DNA from: Sclerurus mexicanus
Taxonomy: Eukaryota > Chordata > Aves > Passeriformes > Furnariidae
DNA: 64,000 nt
NCBI GenBank assembly: GCA_013396755.1
Contig: VWZF01006082.1
Location: 376,197-440,196 of the forward strand
Direction of reading: 5' to 3'
Made by a program: the position numbers and the translations under genes. Below the pieces are notes generated by a model. The model was given only the letters and a program-made list of their open reading frames with translations. It did no database searches and was not told the origin of the DNA. Positions 10,561-23,800 of this stretch are shown piece after piece. Position 1 is the stretch's first letter; each line of letters begins with the position of its first letter.

Positions 10561-13500
10561 TGTGCTGGGTGCCAAGGCTCCTGGTGATCAAACAGTCTTC
10601 AAATGCCTGTGAGAACTGTGAGGCAGGGCTACAGCATAAATGTAGCAAACCAGTGACCTAATCTGCTTAAGAAGCAATCTGGGCTCAGCAGTGACTCTTC
10701 AGTGACATTTATCCTTTGCTTTCTGAATTCAGAAGAATGGAAATACACTATGTGACTTACTATTTTTGCCCAAAGAATTATTTTTTATTAGCTAACTTTG
10801 AAACACAGCTATGTCTGATTCAGGTACCTGAGGTCACTGCAGTGTTGCTGATAAGTGTTATTTCTAAAATGATCTTTAGCATAGGTTGGACTTCAGTTTT
10901 TCAGAGCTATGTAAATTCATTGCTCATTTAATTGAATTTTGCCTGCTGCAATAAAATGCTGCATTGATCATGCCTTTACCAAAAGGCACCTAAAGGATAC
11001 TGTTTAAATAACATTGTTTTAGAACTGACCTGCACTACTTCTCACAGAGATTACGGCCTGCATTACACATGATACTTGCCCTGGTTAAGTGTAGCTTTAA
11101 ATATTTTAACCTATGCTAGGAATAAAATTAGATTGTTGAAGTAACTATACTTTTTAATGTAAGGGGTTAAAACTGGTGTGATATCCCTCTGGCAGGAAGG
11201 CACTCAGGACATGCCAGTTCATCCTATCCTTGTGTGAGTGCAGATCACAAAAGCATACTCCATGGACATATCAATGTGATTAGTTGCAAGAGCGTTAATA
11301 CCTTATCTTCTTTCTGCTATTTCTCAGAAATGTTTGTATCCACCAGGACATCTCTCTATAAATAGCTTCATTTCCAGTGATAACACAGGAATTCTGAGAC
11401 TTACATTTTGCAGCTGTACATAGTAAACGTTGCTTGGTGTGCTAATAGTCCAGAATTCCTAAATGGTCCTGGTGACATTCACCAAAGCTGGTGGCACCTT
11501 CAGGGCCTTCAGGGTCCTTCTAGCTTCCATGCTCAGTCCAGGCCTTAGAAGATGTTGTCAGGTTCTGCTCTTTCTTTTGAGAAGCTAGTCATCCATCCAT
11601 TTGAAGAAAGAACTGGCACCACCCATATTCTGTATCAGGAGGAGTTTGGTCCACAAATTTCACAAGCTTTGACAAGAACATTTAAGCAGGGGTCACATAA
11701 AGATTTTCATTAATGGTCAGAAAAACTTGCTTCTGAAAAAAGGCATTTCTGACTTTTCAGAGGCCCAGCACTGCTTCGGAAAATCTGTTCCATTACCGAA
11801 ACTTCGTATTTGTGGCAGCAAATACAAACTGCTCTGGAGCAGAGATAACCAAAACTAACCTGACAGTGAAATGATAATCCAGGTTTTTAGCTTGAAAAGT
11901 GAGTCTTGCAGGAGTCTGATCATGGAAGTCAAAGGGAACTTAGGAAAGTACTCTCTATCTTGCAGGATTGCTCTTTAATTTTAGTCTAAAAAGGCTAAAG
12001 TCTGATGTGCACTGGAACTGCCTAAGGACATGGTGTCAAAATTTCTTGGTTTATACTAAAGGAAAACTAGACAGTTTGAGGGAAACTATCAGAAGTCCAT
12101 AGCACCTGAATTACCCTTATTTGCAAATCATGTTGTTCCTAGGAAATCTGACAAAGAACTCCAATTCTTTTTAAATTATCCTTATTGTAATGTCCATTAT
12201 GATGCCTTAAGAAATATAAGATTTTTTCTTGTCTAAACAACCAGTGCACACTGGATATCAAGAGTGAGACAGAAGAACACACAAGCATAAGAGCACTGAA
12301 TGACAAACCACAGGAGGCACAGTAGAAGAGCAACACTGAACAGAGGGACCATAAAAAAATACTCATGAGGGATAAAGAAGAAACTTGAATGAGTCACTAA
12401 GTATAAAACTGTGAGAGAGACAAGAAAATGTGAACAAAGAAGACAAAAGCAGAAAGGGAAAGTGAGGAGAAGGTGCTTTAACAGAGACAGGGACTATTAG
12501 AGATAAAAATCTGTTTGGAGTTTCAGAAAATACAGTTTTTGCCTTTGCAGAATTCATCCTGAAATGGTCTTCTACTTATAAAATGCGAATGGACATTTTC
12601 ACTTTTGGGATTCAGATTCAGAAGGAAGACTTCTAAAAAGAGTGAGTTACACAGAGACAGAATTTAGCTGGCCTATGATTTCATGGTTAACAGAGTGCCT
12701 AGCACTCAAATCTGGAGAGCTTAGAGTAGGTACATCTGATAGTGAAGAATGCAAACAACTGCAGATTCATATAACATGTAGTATACACAAGCCTCGGCAG
12801 TTCCTGTCTTCATACTAATATGCATCTGCCTCAGCCTTTCTCAGGAAACAACTTCTGGAATTATAGGGACTTGTAAATTAATGGCAAACATCTTATTTTA
12901 GCATCATCATCCTGAGAAAGTGTATCCTCATACTCTCAATTATTAGTTTTCTCTGGCCATTCACTGCAGTCTGATGAATGCTGCAATAGGAAGATTTAAC
13001 CCCAAAGCTAGTTTAATCCTTTGTTTATATAAAATCTTAGAAATTGTGTTCAGTTACTGGAAAGCCAGCAGAGGAAGTCCACATTAACACAGCCTTTTAC
13101 AAATGCTATCTCTGATTAATTCAGTACTGATAAGTAAACAAAAAAAGCAAAAATTCCCAATGAGAAAGAGCTCTTTGTGTTTCAAAGCAGGAACAGTGTA
13201 GATTGGAGTGGATAGACAGGATAGGAAGATCTTCTGCTTTCAGGCTTTTACAAATCACCAACTTTTTCACATCGATCGACTTTGGCAGATTGGTGTTGGT
13301 GACCAGAGTCTCGATTAGGAACCGCAAAAATGCTGTGACCCAGCTCCTGTGGTAAGTGATTTAATCTCTTTGCAATGCTAGACACACAACTATTGGGAGA
13401 TGCATTCATGTCTGTGTAGCACTCAGAAAATTGTTTGCATTGCTCAGACAACACCTGGATGGCTGAACCAAGGATTGGTGATTTAATATCATTAAAAGTG

Positions 13501-14163
13501 AGTAGTAAGCAAGTAGCTACAGATACCAGCTTGCTGTTAGGACAGGCTGCCTTTTTGCCAAATCATCACCGGAAAAAAAAAATTATTAGCTGACATCATA
13601 AAATGAAACCAATTAAGATTAGTTGGGAAATTGGGTCTTGTCCTATAACAGATAAACATAAAATCAAATATGCTTGAAAACTCTAATAACCTTAGTTCAG
13701 CCTGCTTGAAGTAACCACCTGGCAATGGGAGCATGAAAAAACCCCCAAGATGCAATTTATGTCTGTGCTATCTATTTGAATCCTCTTTTCTGATCACTTG
13801 TGAAATAATAGTTTTCTTATATTGCACAAATTTCTTTTGTTATTTTTTTAATGTAGGTGTTTCTGACAGGCTAAACTGTACTTCTTCAGACTGAAAGTCT
13901 GGAAGGTTGCTTTTGAGAGAAATAACTGGGACTTTTGCAGAAGGAAATTGTAAAACCTAAAAGGAGATAATCTTAACTGAGGAACTCTCTACTCTCATGA
14001 AAGGCATGAAAGAAAATTTCCTCCACAAGAAGGACTTAAGTAAAATTGTCAAAAAAGAAAGATTCCTCTCAAAATAATTTGGTCAAATGTTTTAGACCAC
14101 AGATGCAATTGCAGGGCTGTTGACTTGCAATGGCCATCCATTACATGTTTCCTCAAGGGAAAA
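10561..14163. other. Non-coding DNA
   Basis: No coding exon, RNA gene or well-preserved transposon recognised. AT-rich unique sequence with short chance ORFs only. Confidence 0.7.
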
Positions 14164-14463
14164 CATCATAAAATACTTTGGATTGGAAGGGACCCTTAAA
14201 GGTTATCTAGTCAACGCTCCTGCAAGGAGCAGAGACGTCTTCAACTAGATCAGATCCAACCTGCCCTTGAATGCTTCCAGGGATGCAGAATCTACCACCT
14301 CTCTGGGCAACCTGTTCCAGTGTTTCACCACCCTCATTGTAAAAATCTTCTTCTTTATCTCTAATGTAAATTGATCCCCTTTTAGTTTAAAACCATTACC
14401 TCTTGTTCTATTGCAACAGGCCCTGCTAAATCTACTTCTTTTAACAACTTCCATGTTGATCAA
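14164..14463 (-). mobile_element. CR1 LINE 3' fragment, antisense
   Basis: Antisense CR1 beginning with TTTGGATTGGAAGGGACCC, then GGTTATCTAGTC, GGCAACCTGTTCCAGTG and TTACCTCTTGTTCTATTGC. This resembles the CR1-Y branch (five-prime truncated) and is more diverged than the copy at 17.1 kb. Confidence 0.9.
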
Positions 14464-14669
14464 GCCAGGTTAAAGTTTTGCAGTGAAATATCTCAATTCG
14501 AATCTTAGGACAATAATTTGAGGAATTTTTTATATATGCAGCCCACTAGAGTAAAAACGAGCAATAATTTGCTAAAAGGTCCTGAAATTACTCCTTTGGG
14601 TTACCTGCTAGAGGCCTGGGCTGGGATGAGGAATGAGTTGGTGTTAATTTCAGACAAAAGTCTGGATGG

Positions 14670-14731
14670 TCACATGTTGGACTCAGTGATTCTGGAAGTC
14701 TTTTCCAACCTTAATAATTGTATGATTCCAT
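14670..14731 (+). mobile_element. CR1 LINE tail remnant, sense
   Basis: Short sense tail: GTTGGACTCAGTGATTCTGG, then CTTTTCCAACCTTAATAAT and TGTATGATTCCATG. It shows the standard CR1 terminus. The upstream limit is uncertain and may reach about 14590. Confidence 0.75.
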
Positions 14732-15151
14732 GTTAAAATGCTCTATAATGTGAATTTTAGAAGCCCAGAAACCTCTTACAGCGTTTTTTCCCAGTACAGT
14801 GAATGAGAATAAAATTCACTATTTTTCTTCAATCAGATTTTAAAAGAAAACTTATCTTCAAACCCCTTAGCTTTTGCACAGAGCAAAATACCACACAGTG
14901 TTAAACGTCTGAAAACTCTGGGGACACCCTATTCCTCTGATCCTTCTGCTGAAACTGGGTCACCCAGAAGAAAAAAAAAGTAAGATTTTGATCATACAGA
15001 AAAGCTTAACCACACAGCTGGTGGCCATGGAACCTGCCTTGTTGCTCAAGATAAAGGGCAGGTCACTCACTTTCAAGAAGAATGCATTCTTGTGATAGAA
15101 AATGGTGATTAACATCCTTGTAGGCATTTTTTAATGCTGTCCTTGCATGTT

Positions 15152-15226
15152 CACAGAATCACAGAAACGGCTGGAAGAAACCTCCAAGATCAAGTCCAAC
15201 CCTTGATCCAACACCACTGTGATGTT
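15152..15226 (-). mobile_element. CR1 LINE tail remnant, antisense
   Basis: CACAGAATCACAGAAACGG then GAAACCTCCAAGATCAAGTC and CCAACACCACTGTG: the antisense last roughly 75 bases of a CR1 element. Confidence 0.8.
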
Positions 15227-16199
15227 GCGAGGGGCTGAACCCACTTGATGAGAGGCAAATATGCTCTGCATGCAGCTGCTGGGTTTTAGGGTATTCCCAG
15301 GGTATGGATGCCTCATGTTTCGAGAGCCTAATGGAGCTGTAGTCAGGAAAGTCTTGGGTTCTTGCTCAAGGCAGAACTCGCATCCTTAAAGCTTTGCAGG
15401 ACACAATATAGATGTCAGATCTCCCCAGAACTCAGGCCTTTCCTTCTGTAAATTCATAGTGACCCCAAGCACTGGATTTTTCAGTGAATTTTTAGTTCTC
15501 TGAACAGCCAATATTGCATTCAACACAGATGAGACAACAGCTGATCACCTTCAGGTTAACAATTTCTCGTCCATCATTTTTATATTGCCTAACTGGAGCT
15601 GCTTTCCAGATATTAGGTGCTCACACTCCTCATTGAATTCTAATCTGATACTTGTGGGCGTGTACCAACACTAAAATATGGAATGCTTTTACATAATTAA
15701 AGTTAATGTATGTAGATATTTTGCATTTTAGACTCAGCATCTCATTAAAATGTCTTTGAAAATACTATATTATTCTTGATTGACAAAATTACGAGCTATA
15801 GCAATGTGAGGAATTTTTTAGTTCTATAGCTGATACTTACTTTCAACTATTGACTTCTCTGTTAAGTTATTCCTTTATTAAAATTAAAACAGTCTTAAAA
15901 AGTGAAAAAAAAAAGTGTTTGTTTTCTTGATGGTGTTTGGGTCATGTGCAGACTCTACCTCTTAATGTCCCACACTTTGGGAAGCAAAACCTGATGCGTA
16001 GACTTGTTGTGGCCATGTCAAATATTTGCAGGTGTTTAGGTTAGCACCTTGCTCCCGGACTATTGCTGCGACTTCAGCTGATGGCCAGTGGTCTCAGCTG
16101 TGCACTTCTGCATCTGGAAGTTTTGCACCTGCTCCTGGTTATCTCCCGTCCCAAGGGTAATGTGGTCCTGGCTCTGCAGGAAGCAGTCACCGTGACAAA
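15227..16199. other. Non-coding DNA
   Basis: Nothing recognisable apart from a gradual rise in GC content toward the island that follows. Confidence 0.65.
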
Positions 16200-17126
16200 G
16201 CCTTCCCAAAAGCCTGGGCCTTCCTCGTCAGATAAAAGGGCTCCCGGGAGGGTCAGTTCGCTCGGGATGTCCCTCCAGGGCTCGCCGGGAGCTGATGGTG
16301 GCAGTAAACCCACAGTCCCTTCTGTTTTGGGCGACAGCCGGACTCGGGTCGGGAGCAGGTGTGAGCGGCGTGCGCCAGGCCGGAGCAGGAGCGGGCGGGG
16401 GGGAGCGCAGGTGCGGGGCGCGCCCAGCGGGCCGGGCACATCCCGGCAGCGAGGCCGTGGGGACCGACACAGCAAAGCTTTCCTGCGGGAGCTTCTCGCC
16501 GCGTGTAAGGTCCGCAACCGGGCAGTGCAGCCCAGGAAAATCCGGCACGTCTGGGAGGAAAGCCTGTGGAGAGGGGGCGCTGGGGGCCGCAGCACCCTCC
16601 GCTNNNNNNNNNNNNNNNNNNNNNNNNNNNNNNNNNNNNNNNNNNNNNNNNNNNNNNNNNNNNNNNNNNNNNNNNNNNNNNNNNNNNNNNNNNNNNNNNN
16701 NNNNNNNNNNNNNNNNNNNNNNNNNNNNNNNNNNNNNNNNNNNNNNNNNNNNNNNNNNNNNNNNNNNNNNNNNNNNNNNNNNNNNNNNNNNNNNNNNNNN
16801 NNNNNNNNNNNNNNNNNNNNNNNNNNNNNNNNNNNNNNNNNNNNNNNNNNNNGGGGGGGTGGGTGGAGGGATGAAGGGGGCCCGGGCCCGCTGGGGAAGC
16901 ACCGCGGAGCGCCAAGGGATGCCTCCATGGTGATGTTTCCCCCCCCGCTCAGCCCCGACAGAACAGCACGGCCCGGGTGGGATGGAAAAAGCTTTCGTCG
17001 GGCCACGGGGATGCCGGAGGGAGGCGGGCACATGAGCTGCCCCCGGCAGAGCTTCAGCGGGGCCCCTCGGGGGCAGGGGCCGGGTGCTGTGACAGTGGCA
17101 GGGCCGGCGGCCGGGCGGGCTCAGCC
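16200..17126. promoter_or_regulatory. GC-rich, CpG-rich island interrupted by an assembly gap
   Basis: GC content and CpG density rise sharply compared with flanking AT-rich DNA, for example in 16340-16480 and 16860-17120, with G-runs abutting the gap. Such islands usually mark promoters or GC-rich first exons in birds. Open frames across it are a by-product of high GC and unread bases, so no protein is called. It could be a promoter of a non-coding transcript, an alternative upstream promoter of the gene predicted from 34 kb, or an isolated island. Direction is not determinable. Confidence 0.55.
16604..16852. other. Assembly gap (249 N)
   Basis: Run of N bases inside the GC-rich island. G-rich sequence on the right edge suggests a hard-to-sequence GC tract. 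Confidence 1.
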
Positions 17127-17612
17127 GTCACGGAGTCAGGGGATGGTGTGGGTTGGAAGGGACCTTAGGGTCACCTGGTTCCAACCCCCTGCCGTGGGCA
17201 GGGGCATCCTTCACTAGTCCGGGTTGCTCAGGGCGCCATCCCAAATGGCTTTGAGCGCTTCCAGGAATGGGGAATCCTCATTTTCTCTGGACAACCTGTT
17301 CCAGTGCCTCACCACCCCCACAGCAGAGAATTTCTTCCTAATATCTAAACTTACCCCTTCAGTTTGAAGCCATTTACCCTTGTCCCGTCACTACATGCTC
17401 TTGTAAATAGACTCCATCCTTGTGGGCTCCCTTCAGGTACTGGAAGACCTCAAGGTCTTCTGTTCTCTAGGCTGAACAATCCCAATTCTCTTAGCCTTTC
17501 TGCATAGGAGAGGTGTTGCATCCCTCTAATCAACTTGGTGTCCCTCCTCGGGACTCCCTCCAACAGGCTGATGTCCCTCCTGTGCCGGGGACCCAAGAGG
17601 CGGATGCATTTC
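17127..17612 (-). mobile_element. CR1 LINE 3' fragment, antisense
   Basis: Antisense CR1 with GGGTTGGAAGGGACCTTAGG, CCTGCCGTGGGCAGGGGCAT, GACAACCTGTTCCAGTGCC, then the region around TCTCTAGGCTGAACAATCCC and GACTCCCTCCAACAGGCTGA. Its 3' tail has drifted to a GC-richer form where it abuts the CpG island. It is 5' truncated. Confidence 0.94.
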
Positions 17613-20318
17613 TGAGAGGATGTGTCACCAAAGTGATGGAAAACTGGTTTTGCCCTCTACATCCCTTCAGCCCTTTTTCTCGAAGTTGCAATACTTTAAA
17701 TAATATCCTGCTTTTTTTTTCCCATTCCTTTTGTTGTTTCATTGAATTTTTGCAGGCTTATTCTGCCAAATTTATTAGTTGTATGCATTTCTTAAAGTTT
17801 TTTAGCCCAAAGTAATATATAGTTTAACAAACTTCAGCTGTATTTTTTTTCTTTGAATATAATGACATTGTTTACTATTGATATTCAAAGTGTTTCTTGC
17901 CCAAATTTAGAATATGCAGGAAGCAATATACAGATGCCCTGCTTCCCTGGGTTTTTTTTTCTGACATATGGATACATTTTGCCCTATTCCACTGACTTTG
18001 AGGTTCTAGCACTGCTAGAAAATCAATTTCAGAAATTCATCTGACTCCACTTGTCCCAGGCAGAGACCATGAAGCTGTTGAACCATGCAGTACTGGCAGG
18101 CTGCATGAGCTGGTGACCTCCGAGGGTGCTTGTTCTGTTCCCACGCTGCTGCTCTGGTGTGGTAAAAGGATGTTAGTGTCACTTGAAAAACCTGAGTTTC
18201 CATATTGCAGGAGATGGTACTGCTGAGTGTGTATCACAGGGCAGAATTAGACTTACATATAATCTTCCCAAGGTTCTAGTTCATTACACTGAGAATGAAG
18301 CTTAGAGGCATGGATCTGACCCAGGAACAGCACTGTACCTTAATGCTCTTTTAGTTCTTCTGAAAACTGCGTTTGAGTATGGCCACATGATAGACCGCTT
18401 TGTCTATTGCAGCCTGGGCTGGCACAGCCACTTGCATGATAATTTATTGATGTAGCTACAAAGGATATGCTTGTTTTACAGCAACTTTTTTTTGAATGAC
18501 TAAGTTATACTGCTGTGGCAAAAATAATGGTGATTATTGTGAAAGACTTTTTCTTTTTCAGTTTTTATGCCAAAAAGGACACTCTTTGTCTTCTGAAGTT
18601 CCCTACTGCCAGAGAGGTCTTTCTCCTTTCTTTTATTTTCCTGGTGCTTGACATTGTTTGGTAATCTCCCTTCCATGGCACGGTCACATCTCTGATAGTT
18701 CAGGAGAGCAGCATTACAAAAACTGTGTCCTTAGAAACCCTCTGTCTACCCCATGCCAAATTCTTACGAATGTTTCACGTTGTTCACATTTTAATCTGGT
18801 CGATGAAGTTAATCTGGAGGAAGGCCTGGACAGGCAGTGATGAGATGTTTGGGATCAGTTTCAAGGCAAACCATCAAATGACATCTCTTATGCCAGTAAA
18901 AGGAAACCAACCTGAGGAGCCTTCTGGTAAAAGCTTCCTTCCTCTGGAGAATTTATAGAAAGAAGAAAAAATAAATGCAGCTTTTTATTTAAAAATAACT
19001 TGTGGTTCTCTCACAGACACAACCAAAAAGAGCCTTGACCAGGTAGGAAACACCTGATTTTTTAATATCTTCTCTAATTTTAAATCTATCATTAAGGTAT
19101 GTGGCTAGCAGAGTATGAAATCCACTTTAAATTGTATGATAAACATTCAGATGGTTTTATATAATTAGATATTACAGAACTAAGATAGCATAATGGTGCT
19201 GAAATCTTACAGCTATCAAAGAAAGCTAATAAGTTGCCCTTTGCTCTACCATTTAAACACCTGCTACTTGAGCTGATGTCATTCCATACTGAGTTAAGGA
19301 AGCTGGGAGAGGGGGTTAGCTGTATAGTACACTGTACTCACACAGTGTGGGCCAAATCAATCAAAAGATTCATGGGTGATTGATCCTCAAGTGCTTTTGA
19401 CCAGAAGCTTTCCTTTTTCTTGGACTGCAAGTCTGTATTGGATAGCTAAATATGTAGGTCCCCTTCCACTCCAGCTTTCAGGTTTTTATCTAAATGAAAA
19501 AATAAAAATTCAATCAGGGTGGAAAAGAGAAACTCCTTAGCAAGAAACTTTGATAGGTAATACTTAAGACAGAAGGCAAAAAGTAGCTGTGCAAGACTTA
19601 CTCTGCCCCCAAAATGAATGGTGCTACACCTAATTTAACTGTCATGACAACTCTCATTTGGATCACCATTACTCATAAATTGACTTTCTAGTAAAGATAT
19701 ACAAAGCTGGAAAAAAACTGCAATCCTGTGCAGCAAGAGGGAGTGTTTGCATGGACATAGGACATGTTGTGCCCTAACTAGTAGCATTTTTATACTTGGT
19801 GTGGGTTCCAAAATAGATGAGGATGGAAAGAAGAAACTTAAAGCAACATGAATTCTGGGAAAAGATTTTAGATCTATACATAGGCAGCTTTCAGTAAATA
19901 TAGTTATATAAAACATGACAAAACATGTAATATGAAATATAGAATTAAAAGAACAAACAGAATCATGAAAGAGGTAGAACTTACATCCTTTGATCATAGT
20001 TTTCAAATATGAGTTGGTCACCATAATGCACATGCCCTGTGAGTGGGCAAGTAAAGTTCCCATTGAACATTTTGTAGGACTGTGACTGATATTTTCTTGC
20101 AATCAGTAATAACTCCCCACAAACAATATTAGTAATTAAGTTGGTTTACTTTTGAGTGGCATGTATATGCCAATTAATGATAAAAATTAATGTGCTGGTT
20201 TTTACTTCAGTGCTGCTGTAAGTATCTGTTTGGCTATTTAGCTTTTGTAAAGATTTCTTAATGTTTCCTTGTAATACAAGCTTTGGAATCCAATCCAATT
20301 TTCAATCCTTTGGAAAGA
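17613..20318. other. Non-coding DNA
   Basis: No recognised gene. A 155-codon minus-strand open frame at 19635-20102 has no recognisable domain and lies in AT-rich DNA; I treat it as chance. Confidence 0.65.
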
Positions 20319-20870
20319 TAGCTAGTTCCTCTTTTTGGTTACCATGCTGGCTCTTAACCTGCAATACCAGGAGGAGCCAAACTGGAGGCTGTGGTTTGTG
20401 AATCATACCTCTATCTCTGCCTCTGGCATTGCTTGAATAGGAATATGGAAAAAATCTGTTTCCCTCTGAACTGGAGGTGCCTGTTGAATATAATGTGGTG
20501 TGCTGCCTTGATTTTCACATCAGTGAAATATTCTTCCCTCTAGAAACGTGTTAATGTTCTGTGCGTGTTTTGTAGGAAGATTAGGGATACTTTTCACCTT
20601 CTCCTCATGGAAGGTATTTATGGAAATGTTTCTCAAAACCAGTTGGAGGTGAACACGTGAGGCAGGAGGAATGCCATTATGTCTTTTCAGGCCTCCGCTT
20701 CTGGTCTCTTAGAGCTGGAATTTCTATTCTGTTGTAAACAATGGAAGTATCTCCTTTCCTCCTCCTTTCCGCCTGCCCTCCATCCCAGCCAGGCAGGAAA
20801 TCAGGTTTGCTCCTCCTCTAGGGACCTGCATGGCTTTGTGTGGCCTTCATATGGGATCTTTCTCTGATAA
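20319..20870 (+). pseudogene. Decayed claudin copy 2 (claudin-34-like)
   Basis: A second broken paralogue, better preserved than the one at 10 kb. At 20385-20445 it reads Trp-Arg-Leu-Trp, then Asn-His-Thr, Ser-Gly-Ile-Ala, stop, Ile-Gly-Ile-Trp-Lys. This aligns with the intact gene's first loop, with Trp51 changed to an in-frame TGA (20434-20436) while the GIW signature survives. Further on, GCTGGAATTTCTATTCTGT at 20714-20732 is identical over 19 bases to 4894-4912 of the gene, and the second-loop Pro-rich and helix-4 parts follow to about 20870. Marker spacing is 289 bases versus 304 in the gene. Frameshifts and further stops lie between. No start codon equivalent or functional reading frame is seen. 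Boundaries are approximate. Confidence 0.85.
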
Positions 20871-23800
20871 CCAGCCAAGTCTTCTGTCGAGGTAAATCCC
20901 GGGGTCACAGCAGCTGAGCTATTGATCAGTGGGGCACACTCAGTGCCAGCAGCTGGTTGCAGGAAGTACTTTGGCCTGTGATCCTGTGTGGATAGGTAAT
21001 ATTTGAGTTAGCTGAGAATAAATAAAGCTGCCGGTTGGAAATCACAAAAAGAAAACTTGTTTTTGCTAACTGACTAACATTTGCAGGGATTTGGCAGTGT
21101 GATTGCCAGCTGCTACAGCTTGTGATTGAGGTCACCTTCTCTTTGTATGTAAACATTAGTCATTTACTAAAGAATGTAAAAAACAGGTGTTCAGTGTTCA
21201 CTGGTAATCTGTTCTTTTAAAGGGATGCTGTAAGATAGCACCTGACAAAGAACAATTCCTTGTATGCCTGTTGTTATGAACATAAACACACTTGTACTGT
21301 TACTTAGGCAGTGCCATTGGTATGCATGGTACAGAAAAGATAAACAAAATGACAGATGCTTAACCCAGATGAAATTACAATTAAAGTAATGACAGACAAA
21401 AATAAAGGAAGTGTGGCAGGAAAATGTGAAAGAACCTAGAAATCACTGCGAGCTGTGGTCTGTAATTTCTTTTTAAATTAGTTTTAAAGAGACAGTTCTG
21501 CATTTTATGTCCAGTATGGAAATTGAACATTGAAGCTGCAAACTATTATCTCTATGGATTTCAAAATGCAGGAGTGCTTTTCACACATGATGAGAGAAGA
21601 TATTGAAGACCAAGAAATTTGCATGAAAAAACCCCACAGTGACTTGTGGAGAAAGGAAGTTATCTGTCTCTTGAAGGTGTGCCCTCTGGAACAATTTTAA
21701 ACCTAACCTTCCTATCAGCTTTTAAACTTAACTTTCCTGTCAGCTTTACATTGTAGCAGAACTTCTGATGCTGTGGCCCTGTCTACACTCAAATTTGCAC
21801 GTTTAGGTTGACCTGTCAGGGACACATTTCATTGGATCCTTTCAAATTTATGAGTACACAAGTCCATAATTAAATTAGGAAAGCATTTAAACAAAATACA
21901 TCTAAATGAGAATGTATTAATACAAGGTATCCATTCTTTTACAGTAGACTTTAAATTTCTCTAAATGGGGTACGCAGGGACATATACATTTAGCTGCTCT
22001 GGCAGAGCAAAGGCTTACTAGATAGAAATCAGGCCTCCCTGCTTTCAATGCACAGACTCAGATACCCACTGAGAATGAAACTCACCATCCAGCGCTCCCC
22101 CACAACTTGCTGCTCCTGCTCTCACACCCCCAAAGGCACTGCCCAGCTCCTGGTTCCCCACCTCAGCAGTGGGGCACAGGCCAAAAGGAAGGGGCAGGAT
22201 AAGGGTCAGTAGGGAGTGTTGCCTTTCTGCACGGTGCAGGTAGTGGGCTCTAGCGGGAGGGTGCATTGCTGGAGCTGAGCTTATTGGTCAGGATATAACA
22301 GCTGTGTCAAGGAGTGATTAGTTCAAGTCGCATATTCACATGATGTGAAACACGGATGTTTCATGTGTGCTGACTATACCCTAAAAACAGACTGTCCTTT
22401 CTCATGTTAATTGCAATGGGATAGTGTGATTTATGGAGAAACGCAGTATAGCTCTTTGCTGAAGACACTGGACCTTTATTGTCCCACGTATACAGGAGGA
22501 TGCTAGAAATCAGAATGAAGAAACTGTGGCTGCTAATTATGGGCTAGTATTTAAGAACAGCAGGATCTTGCGCTGCTGAAGAAGGAGCTTGAAAAGTCAA
22601 GAAAGACACGAATAAGGAAAGTGTGATACAGTGTTAATCATTGTAACACACAGTCAGCACAGGATCAGTCTAACTGTAGTCCCACTTCATGCAGGTGTCA
22701 TCAAATTGCGTTTTGAGGATTAGTGGGGTGGCTTTGAAGATATTACCAAAGAACTCATCCACCTCAAGAGAAGTTACACTGGGATGATACACATTCAGAA
22801 AAAAAAAAAATCCAAATACAAAGTAATCTCAATTTTCATTCTGGTATGGTATTCATAACTACTTTTTTTTTTTTTAATGTAGGAGACAGACAACTACCTA
22901 AGAGTGGAAAATTTTAAAAAAAGGTTAAGTTCTTCCACAGGAGTGTGAAACAGTCAGCTGGGGGTAAGCAATCAAGTAGCACCCTAGCAGGGCTAAAACA
23001 TTTTTCTGTGCTTGTGACAGCATCATTTTCTTTTTGTCACAATTTGTCATAGCCTTCCAGCCAAAATTATTGAAATTTTTTCCATTGTGCATGAAGCATT
23101 TTTACACAATAATTGCATCTATTCTTAGCAAGATGTTCTTTGGTGTGAATTCTATCTATTGTTAGAAAGTGTTTTTGAGAAAATATGATTCTAATCTTGT
23201 GACTTTTTGCCTTGATATCAAGAGAGTTGCTGCCAAATATGCAGTCATATCTTTGTTAATAAAACCAAGTTACAGGATCTATTAATAGAGTGGTAATAAA
23301 TAATGGTGTTGTTAGGGGGCAGGATTATATGTCATTTTATTTCTAGTAAAATGATAGTCCCAAAGGGTAATGATATTAGGAAAACTAGCTGCTGTTAACC
23401 TAGTTCATATACAGACTATCTTGTAGGAAAAAAAAAATGTATTGGAATAACTACTGTGGAATGGAAAATGTCATTTATAAGTTTTTCCAGCCAAAAGAAA
23501 AATTCTACTATTTCAGCCCTAAGGCATACCACTGACATATGCTTCAAGGGACATATTTTGTACAGTGCAGTCCTATGACTTTGTCATAATGTTGACAGCC
23601 ACAGCAAAGAAAGAAACCACAGTCAGGAATCTCACAATGGAAAAGAGAACAACACCTGAAGAGGGCACCGTTCATTTTCTAGATTTTCTTTTATTCTCAT
23701 AGCAGAACATAGGATATCCTAAACACGCTGACGAAAACTTCAGCAGAGCTAGTGGTTATAGAAAAGTGCATACTAATAATGTATGTCAGCTGGATGGCAC

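Noticed and set aside
16063..17217. Long open frame (about 380 codons) across the first GC-rich island, and overlapping frames on both strands
   Set aside because: A large part is unread N and the rest is CpG-rich DNA poor in stop codons; all frames are open and no domain is recognisable. Its 3' part runs into an antisense CR1.
19430..19490. GTAGGTCCCCTTCCACTCC resembling a CR1 terminus
   Set aside because: No following ATTCTATG tail and no further CR1 sequence on either side.
19635..20102. 155-codon minus-strand open frame
   Set aside because: No recognisable motif, no supporting splice or promoter signal, and AT-rich composition; likely chance.
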